DNA of 64,000 bases from Paraferrimonas haliotis (GTDB lineage: Bacteria; Pseudomonadota; Gammaproteobacteria; Enterobacterales; Shewanellaceae). The stretch lies in contig NZ_NRRB01000002.1 of NCBI RefSeq assembly GCF_002282895.1, forward strand, positions 124,001 through 188,000. The letters are read 5' to 3'. The position numbers and the translations under genes were made by a program. The number at the start of each line of letters is the position of its first letter. Within the stretch, counting starts at the first letter, position 1. This document shows positions 8,016 to 15,852 of this stretch, piece after piece. The notes beneath the pieces are model-generated. The model was not told the DNA's origin and searched no databases. It worked only from the letters and a program-made list of their open reading frames with translations.

Positions 8016-11000
8016 ATGTCTAACCCGATCGATACAATGGTCAAAACCAGTTTGCAAAGTCGCCTGCCCCTGTGGATTTTGGTGACTGCTTTGGTTTTGG
8101 GCGTGCTGGCACTGCAGCTCACCCCAAGGGAAGAAGAGCCGCAAATTCGAGTCCCGATGATCGATGTGCAAGTGCTCGCTCCTGGCCTATCCGCCCAGCA
8201 GGTGGAAAAACAAGTCAGCATTCCACTGGAAAAACTGCTGAACCAAATTAAAGGTGTAGAACACATCTACTCCCAAAGCTCCGCTGGCATGGCAATGGTG
8301 ACTTTGCGCTTTGAAGTCGGCCAAGCCCGCGAGCAATCCCTGCTAAATACCTACAATAAGCTGCACTCCAACTTGGATCGAATACCTGCAGTTGTTAGCG
8401 ACTGGCAGTTAAAGCCGATGGAAGTGGATGATGTGCCTGTGGTGGCGTTAGGCCTTTGGAGCGACAACCCGCAGCAGGTTAATGCTTATCAGCTTGGGCG
8501 ATTAGCCCAAGAAGTCGCGATTCAACTGCAAGCGATAGCTGATACGAGTAAAGTGAATGTAGTTGGCGCCTTAAAGAGACAATTGCGAGTGGAGCTTGAC
8601 CCAAGTGCGATGGCGGCACGTCTGGTGTCTACCGAGGAAGTGATTAACGCGGTACGTCAGAGCCACGTCCGCCAATACGCCGGTGAGCTAACCCTTGCCA
8701 ACCAACAAATTCGCTTAGAAAGCGGTGACTGGGCGCGCAGCAAAGCCGATTTAGAAGCCTTGCCTGTCGCCGTTGTGAACGGTGCTCAGGTATCATTAGG
8801 GGATATCGCCACTTTGGTGGATGGCCCTGAACAAGCCCAGCAATACCAATGGCTTCAGTTTGCTAATAATAGCCCAAAGGCTTACGAAAACAGCCAACAG
8901 TACCCCATGGTGACCTTGTCAGTAGCCAAACAACCTGGGGCCAATGCAGTCACAATTGCTAATCAAGTTCACCAGTTGATGACACAACTAAAAGGCGAGT
9001 GGTTACCACAAGGGGTAAAGGTTGAGGTATTGCGCGACTACGGCCAGACCGCCAACGAAAAGGTCAACAACCTAACCGCCTCGTTGGCATTTGCTGTGGC
9101 GACTGTGGTTGTTTTCATCGGCCTCTTTTTGGGTTGGCGCGCCGCTATCGTAGTGGGTTTGGCTGTGCCGATCTGTTATGGCATAACTCTGGGACTGGAC
9201 TGGGCCTTTGGTTACACCATTAACCGAGTCACTCTGTTTGCACTAATTTTGTCTTTGGGTTTATTGGTAGACGACCCGATTACCGGTGTGGATAACATTG
9301 AACGCAACTTAGGCAAGTCCGCCGATAAGGTCAGCGATAGCATCACTAAAGCCATGTCGGAAATCCGCCCAGCACTGTTAATGTCGACCCTGACGATTGT
9401 GCTCGCGTTTGTGCCCTTAGCTTTTATTACCGGCATGATGGGCCCTTATATGGCGCCAATGGCATTTAACGTACCCGTTAGCGTTACCGTCTCTACCTTG
9501 GTTGCTTTGTTGGTCACCCCTTGGTTAGCCAAGGCTTGGTTAAAACCCAAGCAGCGATCCCAACAACCCAGTAAACTTAAACCAAGCCTTTACACTCGAG
9601 TGCTAACGCCGCTGTTAGATTCGCGCAAAGCCGCTAAACTGAGCTTGTGGTTGGTACTGGGCTTGTTTGCCTTGGCTGTTGCTCTACCGGCGATGCGCTT
9701 AGTTCCCTTAAAACTGCTGCCCTTTGACAACAAGAACGAAGTGCAGGTGATCATCGACATGCCACCATCCGCCAGTTTACAAGCCACCGCGGCCAAGACT
9801 CAGGCGGTCGCAAATGCAGTTGCCGAGCTTAACGAGGTGGACGCGATTGCCGCCTATGTGGGTGAGGCATCACCAATGGACTTCAACGGTTTAGTGCGTC
9901 GCTATTACCAACGCAATCAGTGGTATCAAGCCGAGCTTCGCTTAACCCTCGCCGATAAATTGGTGCGCAGTCATCAGTCGCACGCCGTCGTATTGCGCTT
10001 GCGTGAACATTTGGCTCATTTTAATCAGGGCGATGAACGCATCAAGGTGGTAGAAGTGCCACCGGGTCCTCCTGTGATGAGTACGCTAGTGGCCGAAGTT
10101 AGCCGCGATCCGTTAGTGAGCGCTGGTATCGCCGAGCAAAGCGCGAGAAACCTAATGGCACGCTTAAACCAAGAAGCGCACGTGGTTGAGGTAGACTCGA
10201 GTTTGTCACGCTACCAAGAACAAATGAACTTTGTTGTTAACAAGCAAAAGGCTGCTCAATCTGGGGTGTCTACTCAGCAAGTGAATCAGGCTTTGCAGCT
10301 GGCTAATGGAGGTCTGGTGGCCAGCTACTGGCCTTTAGCCCACGAAGCTGAACCGACGCCAATCGTATTGCAATTTAGCCGTGATTCACGCAGTCAGATT
10401 AGCGACTTTGGCCCTTTGCAGTTAAAAGGTCAGGCTGGCTTTGAGCAGCATAACCAAGGAAATGGTTTGGATGCTAGCCCAAGGGCTATGGTTGCACTGG
10501 CGGAATTAGGCGAATGGCATAGCCAACCGGTAGATGCCACTCTATTCCGTAAGGACTTAAGCCCAGTGATCTATGTCACTGCTGAGGTTAACGGTCGAAC
10601 CCCTGCCGAGGTGATAGCCGATATCAATGCAGATCAGGACAAAACTGACACGAACGAGCCTGTCCCAGATTGGCAGTCGCGTTCGTATCTCAATAACGGT
10701 GCTAATATTCCTTGGCAAATGAAGCCGGGCACCCATGTCAGTTGGACAGGCGAGGGTGAGCTTAGGATCACCATACGGGTGTTCCGCGACATGGGTATCG
10801 CCTTTGCCTTTGCCTTAACCGCTATCTACTTGGTGCTGCGCTGGCAAACCCGAAGCGCTGCGCTAGCAGGGATTATCATGTCGGCGATTCCCCTGACAAT
10901 GATTGGCATTATGCCAGGCTTTTATCTGATGAATCAGTTTGGCGAGCGAGTAATTGCCGGCGCGCCAGACCCTGTGCTGTTCACGGCTACTGCGATGATC

Positions 11001-11333
11001 GGCATGATAGCTCTGGCCGGTATCGCCGTGCGCAATTCGTTAATTCTCGTGGAGTTCATTGGCGCGCAACGCAAGCAAGGGGTACCCATTAAGCAAGCCT
11101 TACTGCAAGCCGGTGATGAACGATTGCGGCCCGTGCTCCTGACCGCTGGTACCACCTTGCTAGGCAACTTGGTGATTACCCTCGATCCCGTATTCAGTGG
11201 ACTGGCCTTGGCCATTATCTTCGGCATTTTGGCTTCCACCTTATTTTCACTATTAGTGGTGCCTATAGTTTACCTACTGGTATTCGACAAACCCCAATCA
11301 AACCCAACGAAAACCTTAAAGGAAGTCTCATGA
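8016..11333 (+). CDS. RND efflux permease (AcrB/HAE1-like superfamily)
   Basis: This 1105-residue inner-membrane proton antiporter forms the pump of a tripartite efflux system. The N-terminus resembles HAE1-type permeases: a first membrane helix, then the periplasmic PREEEPQIRVPMIDVQVLAPG and PLEKLLNQIKGVEHIYS. A block of membrane helices near residues 350-500 includes LSLGLLVDDPITGVDNIER, with the paired aspartates expected in helix 4. A second periplasmic domain and a final helix block (GMIALAGIAVRNSLILVEF) complete the duplicated RND layout. The adaptor gene follows with a 4-base overlap, so permease precedes adaptor, the reverse of the usual order. The shared operator suggests control by the persulfide sensor. 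The exported compound is unknown, and no TolC-like gene is nearby. Confidence 0.92.
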   Translation: MSNPIDTMVKTSLQSRLPLWILVTALVLGVLALQLTPREEEPQIRVPMIDVQVLAPGLSAQQVEKQVSIPLEKLLNQIKGVEHIYSQSSAGMAMVTLRFEVGQAREQSLLNTYNKLHSNLDRIPAVVSDWQLKPMEVDDVPVVALGLWSDNPQQVNAYQLGRLAQEVAIQLQAIADTSKVNVVGALKRQLRVELDPSAMAARLVSTEEVINAVRQSHVRQYAGELTLANQQIRLESGDWARSKADLEALPVAVVNGAQVSLGDIATLVDGPEQAQQYQWLQFANNSPKAYENSQQYPMVTLSVAKQPGANAVTIANQVHQLMTQLKGEWLPQGVKVEVLRDYGQTANEKVNNLTASLAFAVATVVVFIGLFLGWRAAIVVGLAVPICYGITLGLDWAFGYTINRVTLFALILSLGLLVDDPITGVDNIERNLGKSADKVSDSITKAMSEIRPALLMSTLTIVLAFVPLAFITGMMGPYMAPMAFNVPVSVTVSTLVALLVTPWLAKAWLKPKQRSQQPSKLKPSLYTRVLTPLLDSRKAAKLSLWLVLGLFALAVALPAMRLVPLKLLPFDNKNEVQVIIDMPPSASLQATAAKTQAVANAVAELNEVDAIAAYVGEASPMDFNGLVRRYYQRNQWYQAELRLTLADKLVRSHQSHAVVLRLREHLAHFNQGDERIKVVEVPPGPPVMSTLVAEVSRDPLVSAGIAEQSARNLMARLNQEAHVVEVDSSLSRYQEQMNFVVNKQKAAQSGVSTQQVNQALQLANGGLVASYWPLAHEAEPTPIVLQFSRDSRSQISDFGPLQLKGQAGFEQHNQGNGLDASPRAMVALAELGEWHSQPVDATLFRKDLSPVIYVTAEVNGRTPAEVIADINADQDKTDTNEPVPDWQSRSYLNNGANIPWQMKPGTHVSWTGEGELRITIRVFRDMGIAFAFALTAIYLVLRWQTRSAALAGIIMSAIPLTMIGIMPGFYLMNQFGERVIAGAPDPVLFTATAMIGMIALAGIAVRNSLILVEFIGAQRKQGVPIKQALLQAGDERLRPVLLTAGTTLLGNLVITLDPVFSGLALAIIFGILASTLFSLLVVPIVYLLVFDKPQSNPTKTLKEVS

Positions 11334-12382
11334 AACGTATTAGCTTAACCCTCGCAGCAATCGCCATGCTGGTGATTGTGATAATGTGGATGGCCGGTGG
11401 GTTTAACGAGCAAATCCAGCCAGGCCAACAAGCAGCGGCACCATTTGATAACAATATCGAGACGCAAACGCTAAGTCCAACCCAGTTACAAGGTTTTGAG
11501 ACGGTCGCCGCGGGCTTGGCCGCTGAGCATAATACCGACTTATCCTCACAAGTGATGGCACGTATCGCCCAGATTCAAGTGCGTGCAGGAGACTCCGTCA
11601 TCGCTGGACAAACCTTGATCACTTTAGAGCAAGAGGACAGCCGCTCGGTGTTAGCCCAAGCCGATGCTCAACTGAAAGCCGCTCAAGTACAACGCCGAGA
11701 CGCTGAACGTCAAAACCAAAGGGTTAGCGAGCTAGCCGCTAAAGGCTTAGCATCGAAGGCCGAACGGGATCACGCTCAAGCTCAGTTGGACACCTTAACC
11801 GCTCAGGAAAAACAAGCGGAGCAGGCTCTATCCCAAGCTAAAGTTAACCTAAGCTATCGCCATATCATAGCGCCTATAGACGGCCTGATTGTCGATCGGT
11901 TTGCCGAAGAGGGTGACATGGCCAATCCGGGTAAGCCTCTGTTAAGCCTGTATAACCCGCAGGCCCTGCGAGTCGAAGCCAAAGTTCGTGAAAGCTTGGC
12001 GGTGGACTTAGTAGTAGGCCAAAATCTGCCTGCTGAGATCCCAGCGTTGGAGTTGACCACTCACGCTTTGATAACCCAAATGGTACCTGCTGCCGATAGC
12101 AACAGTCGCAGCGTCACGATTAAGGCCAAACTCGAGGCTGCGCCGCAATTACGCCCCGGACTATACGCCAGTCTGCAAATTCCGACCGAGACTCGCGATG
12201 CACTGTTGATTGACGATGCCTATATAGTCCGCCAAGGACAACTGCAAATGGTTTACATCAAAACCGAAAAGGGTCTGAGTCGTCGAATCGTTGAGGTAAG
12301 TCAAGCAAGATACGAGGGCAAACGCGAGATCTTATCTGGATTGCAAGCCGGCGAACAAATGGTGCTACCACAGATCCGTTAG
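11330..12382 (+). CDS. RND periplasmic adaptor subunit (membrane fusion protein)
   Basis: This adaptor bridges the RND permease and an outer-membrane channel. An N-terminal membrane anchor (residues 1-22) is followed by a lipoyl/barrel-sandwich half, ARIAQIQVRAGDSVIAGQTL. A helical hairpin of about 80 residues comes next, rich in alanine and glutamine and likely coiled coil. The second lipoyl half, IIAPIDGLIVDRFAEEGDM, and C-terminal beta-barrel and membrane-proximal domains complete it. The ATG overlaps the permease stop (ATGA), showing translational coupling. A terminator follows. The length of 350 residues is normal for the family. Confidence 0.92.
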   Translation: MKRISLTLAAIAMLVIVIMWMAGGFNEQIQPGQQAAAPFDNNIETQTLSPTQLQGFETVAAGLAAEHNTDLSSQVMARIAQIQVRAGDSVIAGQTLITLEQEDSRSVLAQADAQLKAAQVQRRDAERQNQRVSELAAKGLASKAERDHAQAQLDTLTAQEKQAEQALSQAKVNLSYRHIIAPIDGLIVDRFAEEGDMANPGKPLLSLYNPQALRVEAKVRESLAVDLVVGQNLPAEIPALELTTHALITQMVPAADSNSRSVTIKAKLEAAPQLRPGLYASLQIPTETRDALLIDDAYIVRQGQLQMVYIKTEKGLSRRIVEVSQARYEGKREILSGLQAGEQMVLPQIR

Positions 12383-12394
12383 CCAAAGCATTTG

Positions 12395-12425
12395 GGCACC
12401 CTATAAGAGGTGCCTTTCTGTTTTT
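12395..12425 (+). terminator. Rho-independent terminator after the RND operon
   Basis: GGCACC (12395-12400) pairs with GGTGCC (12409-12414) around an 8-base loop and is followed by TTTCTGTTTTT. It lies 13 bases past the adaptor stop and closes the RND transcription unit. Confidence 0.75.
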
Positions 12426-12671
12426 GCAAATTTTCGAATTGACCTCTAAAGTGCACTTCTTTGCGTTACCCCCCCCTTTTCTCTGATGCCTCAAAGTTTT
12501 TCCTTTCTAGGATAGGTATATGTAGCAAGCAGCCTGCTTGCCGTGCGTCCTTTACTGAAACATAGAACTCAGAAACTGAGGCATAAGCTCACTTCTTAAC
12601 TATGAAACGAATATGGCCAATTTAAATATTCTGTATACTTAAGCTCAATTTATAGTTACGTGGAACCTTTA
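12426..12671 (+). promoter_or_regulatory. Upstream region of the YeeE pair with inverted repeats and a -10 candidate
   Basis: This gap holds no gene. It contains a C-run near 12469 and a palindrome with 8-base arms (GCAAGCAG at 12525-12532, CTGCTTGC at 12534-12541). It also has a small hairpin CTCAG-AAA-CTGAG (12568-12580) and a longer-range pair TGCCTCA (12487-12493)/TGAGGCA (12577-12583). TATACT at 12634-12639 is a possible -10 with no clear -35, about 33 bases before the ATG at 12672. If that promoter is real, the inverted repeats are operator DNA rather than an RNA leader. I recognise no known riboswitch. Confidence 0.35.
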
Positions 12672-13091
12672 ATGGAATTTTCAGTACCGTGGGACTCCTT
12701 TATTGGAGGAATGCTATTGGGGTTATCTGTCTCAATATTAATGTTATTTAGTGGCAAAGTAGCCGGAATCAGCGGCACCATTGCTGGTCTACTAAACCCG
12801 AAAAAAAATGATTCCAGTTGGCGCGCCACATTTTTAGCCGGCATGGTGTTAAGCCTGTTTCTGGTTAAACCTTTGGGATTCGACTTACCCGACGTAAGCA
12901 ATAACAGTTTAGCACTGGTGTGTTTTGCCGGTTTGTTGGTTGGTTTTGGCACTCGGTTAGGTAATGGCTGCACAAGTGGCCACGGTATTGCGGGATTAGG
13001 CCGTTTCTCTAAACGCTCTCTGGCCGCAACCATAACCTTTATGGCCACTGCAATGGTAGTGGTATTCATTGTTCGACATATTGGAGGCTGA
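12672..13091 (+). CDS. YeeE/YedE-family sulfur transporter, N-terminal half
   Basis: This 139-residue integral membrane protein belongs to the YeeE/YedE family, which imports thiosulfate or related sulfur compounds through conserved cysteines. It has about four hydrophobic segments, and the signature RLGNGCTSGHGIAGLGRFS carries the conserved cysteine C100. Alone it equals half of a full YeeE protein, as in the two-gene PmpA/PmpB arrangement. A GTG at 12660 is in frame, but the ATG at 12672 has GGA at a workable distance and fits family starts. The second half follows after 4 bases. Its place after the persulfide reductase module fits a role in sulfur import. Confidence 0.85.
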   Translation: MEFSVPWDSFIGGMLLGLSVSILMLFSGKVAGISGTIAGLLNPKKNDSSWRATFLAGMVLSLFLVKPLGFDLPDVSNNSLALVCFAGLLVGFGTRLGNGCTSGHGIAGLGRFSKRSLAATITFMATAMVVVFIVRHIGG

Positions 13092-13095
13092 GCAG

Positions 13096-13581
13096 ATGAC
13101 TGAATCAACAATACGCTTATATTCAATAGCAGTCTCAATGGTGTCAGGGTTGTTATTTGGCGCAGGAATGATCATCTCCAATATGACGGATCCGCAATTG
13201 GTATTGGCCTTTTTAGACATCGGCGGCCATTGGGATCCAAGCTTAGCCTTTGTAATGGCCGGCGCCTTGCTGGTTTATGCTCCTGTTTATCACTTCATCA
13301 TCAAACCAAAACAAAAACCTTTGGCGGCTCAACAATTTAGCCTACCAACCTCAACCAAGGTCGACTCAACCCTACTGTCTGGAGCGGCCATCTTTGGTGT
13401 GGGTTGGGGCTTAGTCGGTATTTGTCCGGGTCCTGCTATTGCCAGTCTAGGCGGAGGTACCAATATCATGTTAGGGTTTGTGCTTAGCATGCTCGTTGGA
13501 ATGATCGCAGCGGGCCAATACCTTAACGGTCGTTTACCACTGCCTTTCGTGGGCTATCGGCGTAGCGCTGTTAAATCCTAG
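13096..13581 (+). CDS. YeeE/YedE-family sulfur transporter, C-terminal half (DUF6691 type)
   Basis: This is the companion half of the transporter. The pattern is GLLFGAGMIISNMTDPQLVLAFL, then WDPSLAFVMAGALL, a short loop, and GWGLVGICPGPAIASLGGG with the conserved cysteine C110. It has about four membrane segments and 161 residues. The true start is the ATG at 13096, with GGAGG at 13083-13087; a longer frame from 13069 would overlap the previous gene. The pair is translationally close (4-base gap) and probably works as a heteromer. The transported compound is likely thiosulfate, sulfide or a persulfide, which I cannot decide from sequence. Confidence 0.86.
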   Translation: MTESTIRLYSIAVSMVSGLLFGAGMIISNMTDPQLVLAFLDIGGHWDPSLAFVMAGALLVYAPVYHFIIKPKQKPLAAQQFSLPTSTKVDSTLLSGAAIFGVGWGLVGICPGPAIASLGGGTNIMLGFVLSMLVGMIAAGQYLNGRLPLPFVGYRRSAVKS

Positions 13582-13598
13582 TAAAGACCCCAGTCATT

Positions 13599-13919
13599 AT
13601 GAAAAACAAAGTCTCCACCGAAACTCAGCAGCAAGCGTTGCAAGTTGCCAAAGCCACTCAAAAGCCCGGCCAAACAAAAGAGCAAACCAAGTTAATTGCT
13701 CAAGGTATCGAAAAAGGCATTGCTGAATATAAGAAACGCCAAAAAGCGCAGGCGCGCCAACGAGACAAGCAACGAAAACAGGCCATTAAGCAAAAACAAC
13801 CGTCGCAACCTTTGGCTGAATCACCAACGCAGCCGGTTGTCAACAAAACAGCACGTTTACCTTGGGCCTTGCTGGCACTCAGTTGGCTGGGGTTTATACT
13901 TTTTACCTTGGCTTCCTAA
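13599..13919 (+). CDS. DUF2956 small membrane-anchored protein
   Basis: This 106-residue protein matches DUF2956, a family of unknown function common in Shewanella and Vibrio. It starts with a helical segment containing QTKLIAQGIEKGIAEYKK, continues with a strongly basic Lys/Gln/Arg-rich linker, and ends in one hydrophobic helix, LPWALLALSWLGFILF. The topology is probably a cytoplasmic basic head with a C-terminal membrane anchor. It begins 17 bases after the YeeE pair and is probably in the same transcript. No function can be assigned. Confidence 0.85.
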   Translation: MKNKVSTETQQQALQVAKATQKPGQTKEQTKLIAQGIEKGIAEYKKRQKAQARQRDKQRKQAIKQKQPSQPLAESPTQPVVNKTARLPWALLALSWLGFILFTLAS

Positions 13920-13941
13920 CATGCGCTCAATAAGCTACTGG

Positions 13942-13976
13942 CCTCATTGACAACAATGAGGTCACCCATTCTTTTA
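13942..13976 (+). terminator. Hairpin terminator after the DUF2956 gene
   Basis: CCTCATTG (13942-13949) and CAATGAGG (13954-13961) form an 8-base stem with a 4-base loop. A moderately T-rich stretch ending in CTTTT follows. It likely ends the YeeE-YeeE-DUF2956 unit. Confidence 0.5.
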
Positions 13977-14079
13977 CAAGTAGCACACAATTAATTAACA
14001 CCAGCACACTGCCGGTTAAGCTTCCATTCAATATTCTTTCTCTATACTGATTACGAAATAAACGGCACGGAGTCGAATA

Positions 14080-14463
14080 ATGAATAAATTCTTAACAGCT
14101 AGTATTCTCATCATTGTTTCTTTTTTAAGTCCAATCGCAACCGCGGACAGCATTCAAAGCCGTCCGGGCGTTCAAGCCGGTTTTGATGCCATTGGTCCAT
14201 CCATTGATGAGCTGTACGTACGTTATGTGACCTCAGCGCGGATTGTTGATACCTGTATTGCTCAAGGTTTAGCGCCCAAAGAGTCCCGTCCTGCTTTTAA
14301 CTACTATGCGCACGATGACAGCATTGATTTATTTGCGGATAAGAATTTAGCGGACTACGAAGAAGCTGAAAGCTACGCCAAGCAATTCATCGCCGATACC
14401 GATAAAGACACCATCAGCGAGATTTGTGGTCAGGTGGCGAGCTTAACCCGTTACGACTTCTAA
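14080..14463 (+). CDS. Exported hypothetical protein
   Basis: I do not recognise this 127-residue protein. It has a clear Sec signal peptide (basic MNK, a hydrophobic stretch to about residue 20, cleavage near ATA-DS). The mature part of about 105 residues is rich in Asp, Glu and Ala and carries two cysteines, in DTCIAQG and SEICGQV, which could form a disulfide in the periplasm. A ribosome binding site GGAG lies 8 bases before the ATG, and a strong terminator follows, so it is a single-gene unit. A periplasmic helical protein is the most that can be said. Confidence 0.7.
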   Translation: MNKFLTASILIIVSFLSPIATADSIQSRPGVQAGFDAIGPSIDELYVRYVTSARIVDTCIAQGLAPKESRPAFNYYAHDDSIDLFADKNLADYEEAESYAKQFIADTDKDTISEICGQVASLTRYDF

Positions 14464-14485
14464 GCAATCCTCATACCACTTACTT

Positions 14486-14520
14486 AATGCCAGCATTCTA
14501 TATGAACGCTGGCATTTTTA
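14486..14520 (+). terminator. Rho-independent terminator
   Basis: AATGCCAGC (14486-14494) pairs perfectly with GCTGGCATT (14508-14516), followed by TTTTTATT. It closes the single-gene unit of the exported hypothetical protein. Confidence 0.85.
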
Positions 14521-14701
14521 TTAGCAAAGACCCAGTCGCCTGAGTTCGGCCTTTGCTTTTTAACTTATTAATCCTGCTCACAAACGTTAACAAACGCCAT
14601 CGTCTATGCTAATTTTAGCTGTGTATCGACGGGGCGCTGCCACCACCCAAAAGATCCTACTCACTTCTTTATCGCACGGTGGCGGAGATTCAGGGAGAAT
14701 T

Positions 14702-15718
14702 ATGCCAGACAAACCAACCATACTTATTGTTGACGATGCTCCAGACAATATTCATATTTTAATGAATTTGCTGAAAACTCAGTACAAAGTTAAAGCGGCC
14801 ACCAGCGGCGACAAAGCACTCGCAATACTTGCCAATGGTAATAACCCAGATTTGATTCTGCTGGACGTTATCATGCCCGAAATGGATGGCTATGAAGTCT
14901 GTAAGCAGATTAAATCGAACCCAAAAACCGCCGACATTCCCATCATTTTTGTTACCGCCAATAATCAAGTTGAAGATGAAGAGCAAGGGTTTAAATTAGG
15001 AGCCGTCGACTACTTGACCAAACCGATTAGCCCATCCATCGTAAAAGCTCGAATTCGAACTCACCTAGCATTGCATCACCAACACCAAACACTGGAAGTG
15101 ATGGTAAGGGAGCGAACAAAGGAGCTTGAGAGCACCCGCTTAGAAGTGGTGAGAAAGCTGGCGCTCGCAGGAGAATACAAAGACAACACCACAGGCTCCC
15201 ACATTGAACGAATCAGCTGGTTTGCACGCGTCGTTGCAAAACAAATGAACATGCCAACTAATTGGTGTGAGTTGCTTTTTCACGCATCGCCAATGCACGA
15301 TATTGGTAAAATTGGTATCCCAGACAAAGTCCTTTTGAAACCCGGAAAACTGGATGCCGACGAGTGGGAAGAAATGAAACGTCACAGTGAATACGGTTCG
15401 AAAATCCTCGAGGGAAGCAACTTTTCTTTACTGAAATTGGCGCAAGAAATTGCGCTGAATCATCACGAAAAATGGGACGGCAGTGGCTACCCTAACGGCA
15501 TGAGTGGCGAAAGCATTCCAATCTCAGCTCGAATTGTTTCGGTTGTGGATGTTTATGACGCACTCACCAGCCCTCGACCTTATAAAACGGCCTGGAGTGA
15601 TGATAAAGCGTTAGACCTTCTGAAAGCCGATGCTGGCAGTCATTTCGACCCTAATGTGGTCGAGGCGTTTGAAGCCTGTTTTGAAGAAATAAAAGAGATT
15701 CGTTGTAACATTCAATAG
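14702..15718 (+). CDS. Response regulator with HD-GYP domain (c-di-GMP phosphodiesterase type)
   Basis: This is a two-component response regulator whose output is an HD-GYP phosphodiesterase, a class that hydrolyses cyclic di-GMP. The receiver covers residues 5-120, with phosphoacceptor D55 in LILLDVIMPEMDGYE and the conserved lysine in YLTKPIS. A short coiled linker leads into the HD-GYP domain (about 150-335). It has HDIGKIGIPD at residues 199-208 and HHEKWDGSGYP, so both metal-binding and GYP signatures are intact. The ATG at 14702 follows AGGGAG at 5 bases; the frame itself is open from 14606. It sits upstream of the AAA_35/histidine kinase genes and is a natural target for their phosphotransfer, though this pairing is inference. 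Confidence 0.93.
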   Translation: MPDKPTILIVDDAPDNIHILMNLLKTQYKVKAATSGDKALAILANGNNPDLILLDVIMPEMDGYEVCKQIKSNPKTADIPIIFVTANNQVEDEEQGFKLGAVDYLTKPISPSIVKARIRTHLALHHQHQTLEVMVRERTKELESTRLEVVRKLALAGEYKDNTTGSHIERISWFARVVAKQMNMPTNWCELLFHASPMHDIGKIGIPDKVLLKPGKLDADEWEEMKRHSEYGSKILEGSNFSLLKLAQEIALNHHEKWDGSGYPNGMSGESIPISARIVSVVDVYDALTSPRPYKTAWSDDKALDLLKADAGSHFDPNVVEAFEACFEEIKEIRCNIQ

Positions 15719-15783
15719 TGGCTTTACCTGAATAGGAAAATCACCATACAATGAGACAACCAAAGAGTTTGCCATAACAACAA

Positions 15784-15813
15784 TTGACACGTAGCAAGCC
15801 AAGTCGCGATTAC
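15784..15813 (+). promoter_or_regulatory. Weak promoter candidate upstream of the AAA_35 genes
   Basis: A perfect TTGACA (15784-15789) is followed after 18 bases by GATTAC (15808-15813), a poor -10. It lies between the HD-GYP gene stop and the ATG at 15853. It may allow the ATPase-kinase genes to be transcribed independently. Confidence 0.3.
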
Positions 15814-15852
15814 TCGCTCGCAGCATTAGACTTGCCCTAAGTGAACGAGATT

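Noticed and set aside
12469..12480. C-run as a phase-variable tract
   Set aside because: It is not inside or directly before a start codon or promoter that would make slippage matter.
12481..12660. Riboswitch upstream of the sulfur transporter
   Set aside because: No SAM, cobalamin or other known riboswitch core is visible, and the -10 candidate lies downstream of the structure.
12660..12671. GTG start for the first YeeE half
   Set aside because: No ribosome binding site precedes it; ATG at 12672 fits the family better.
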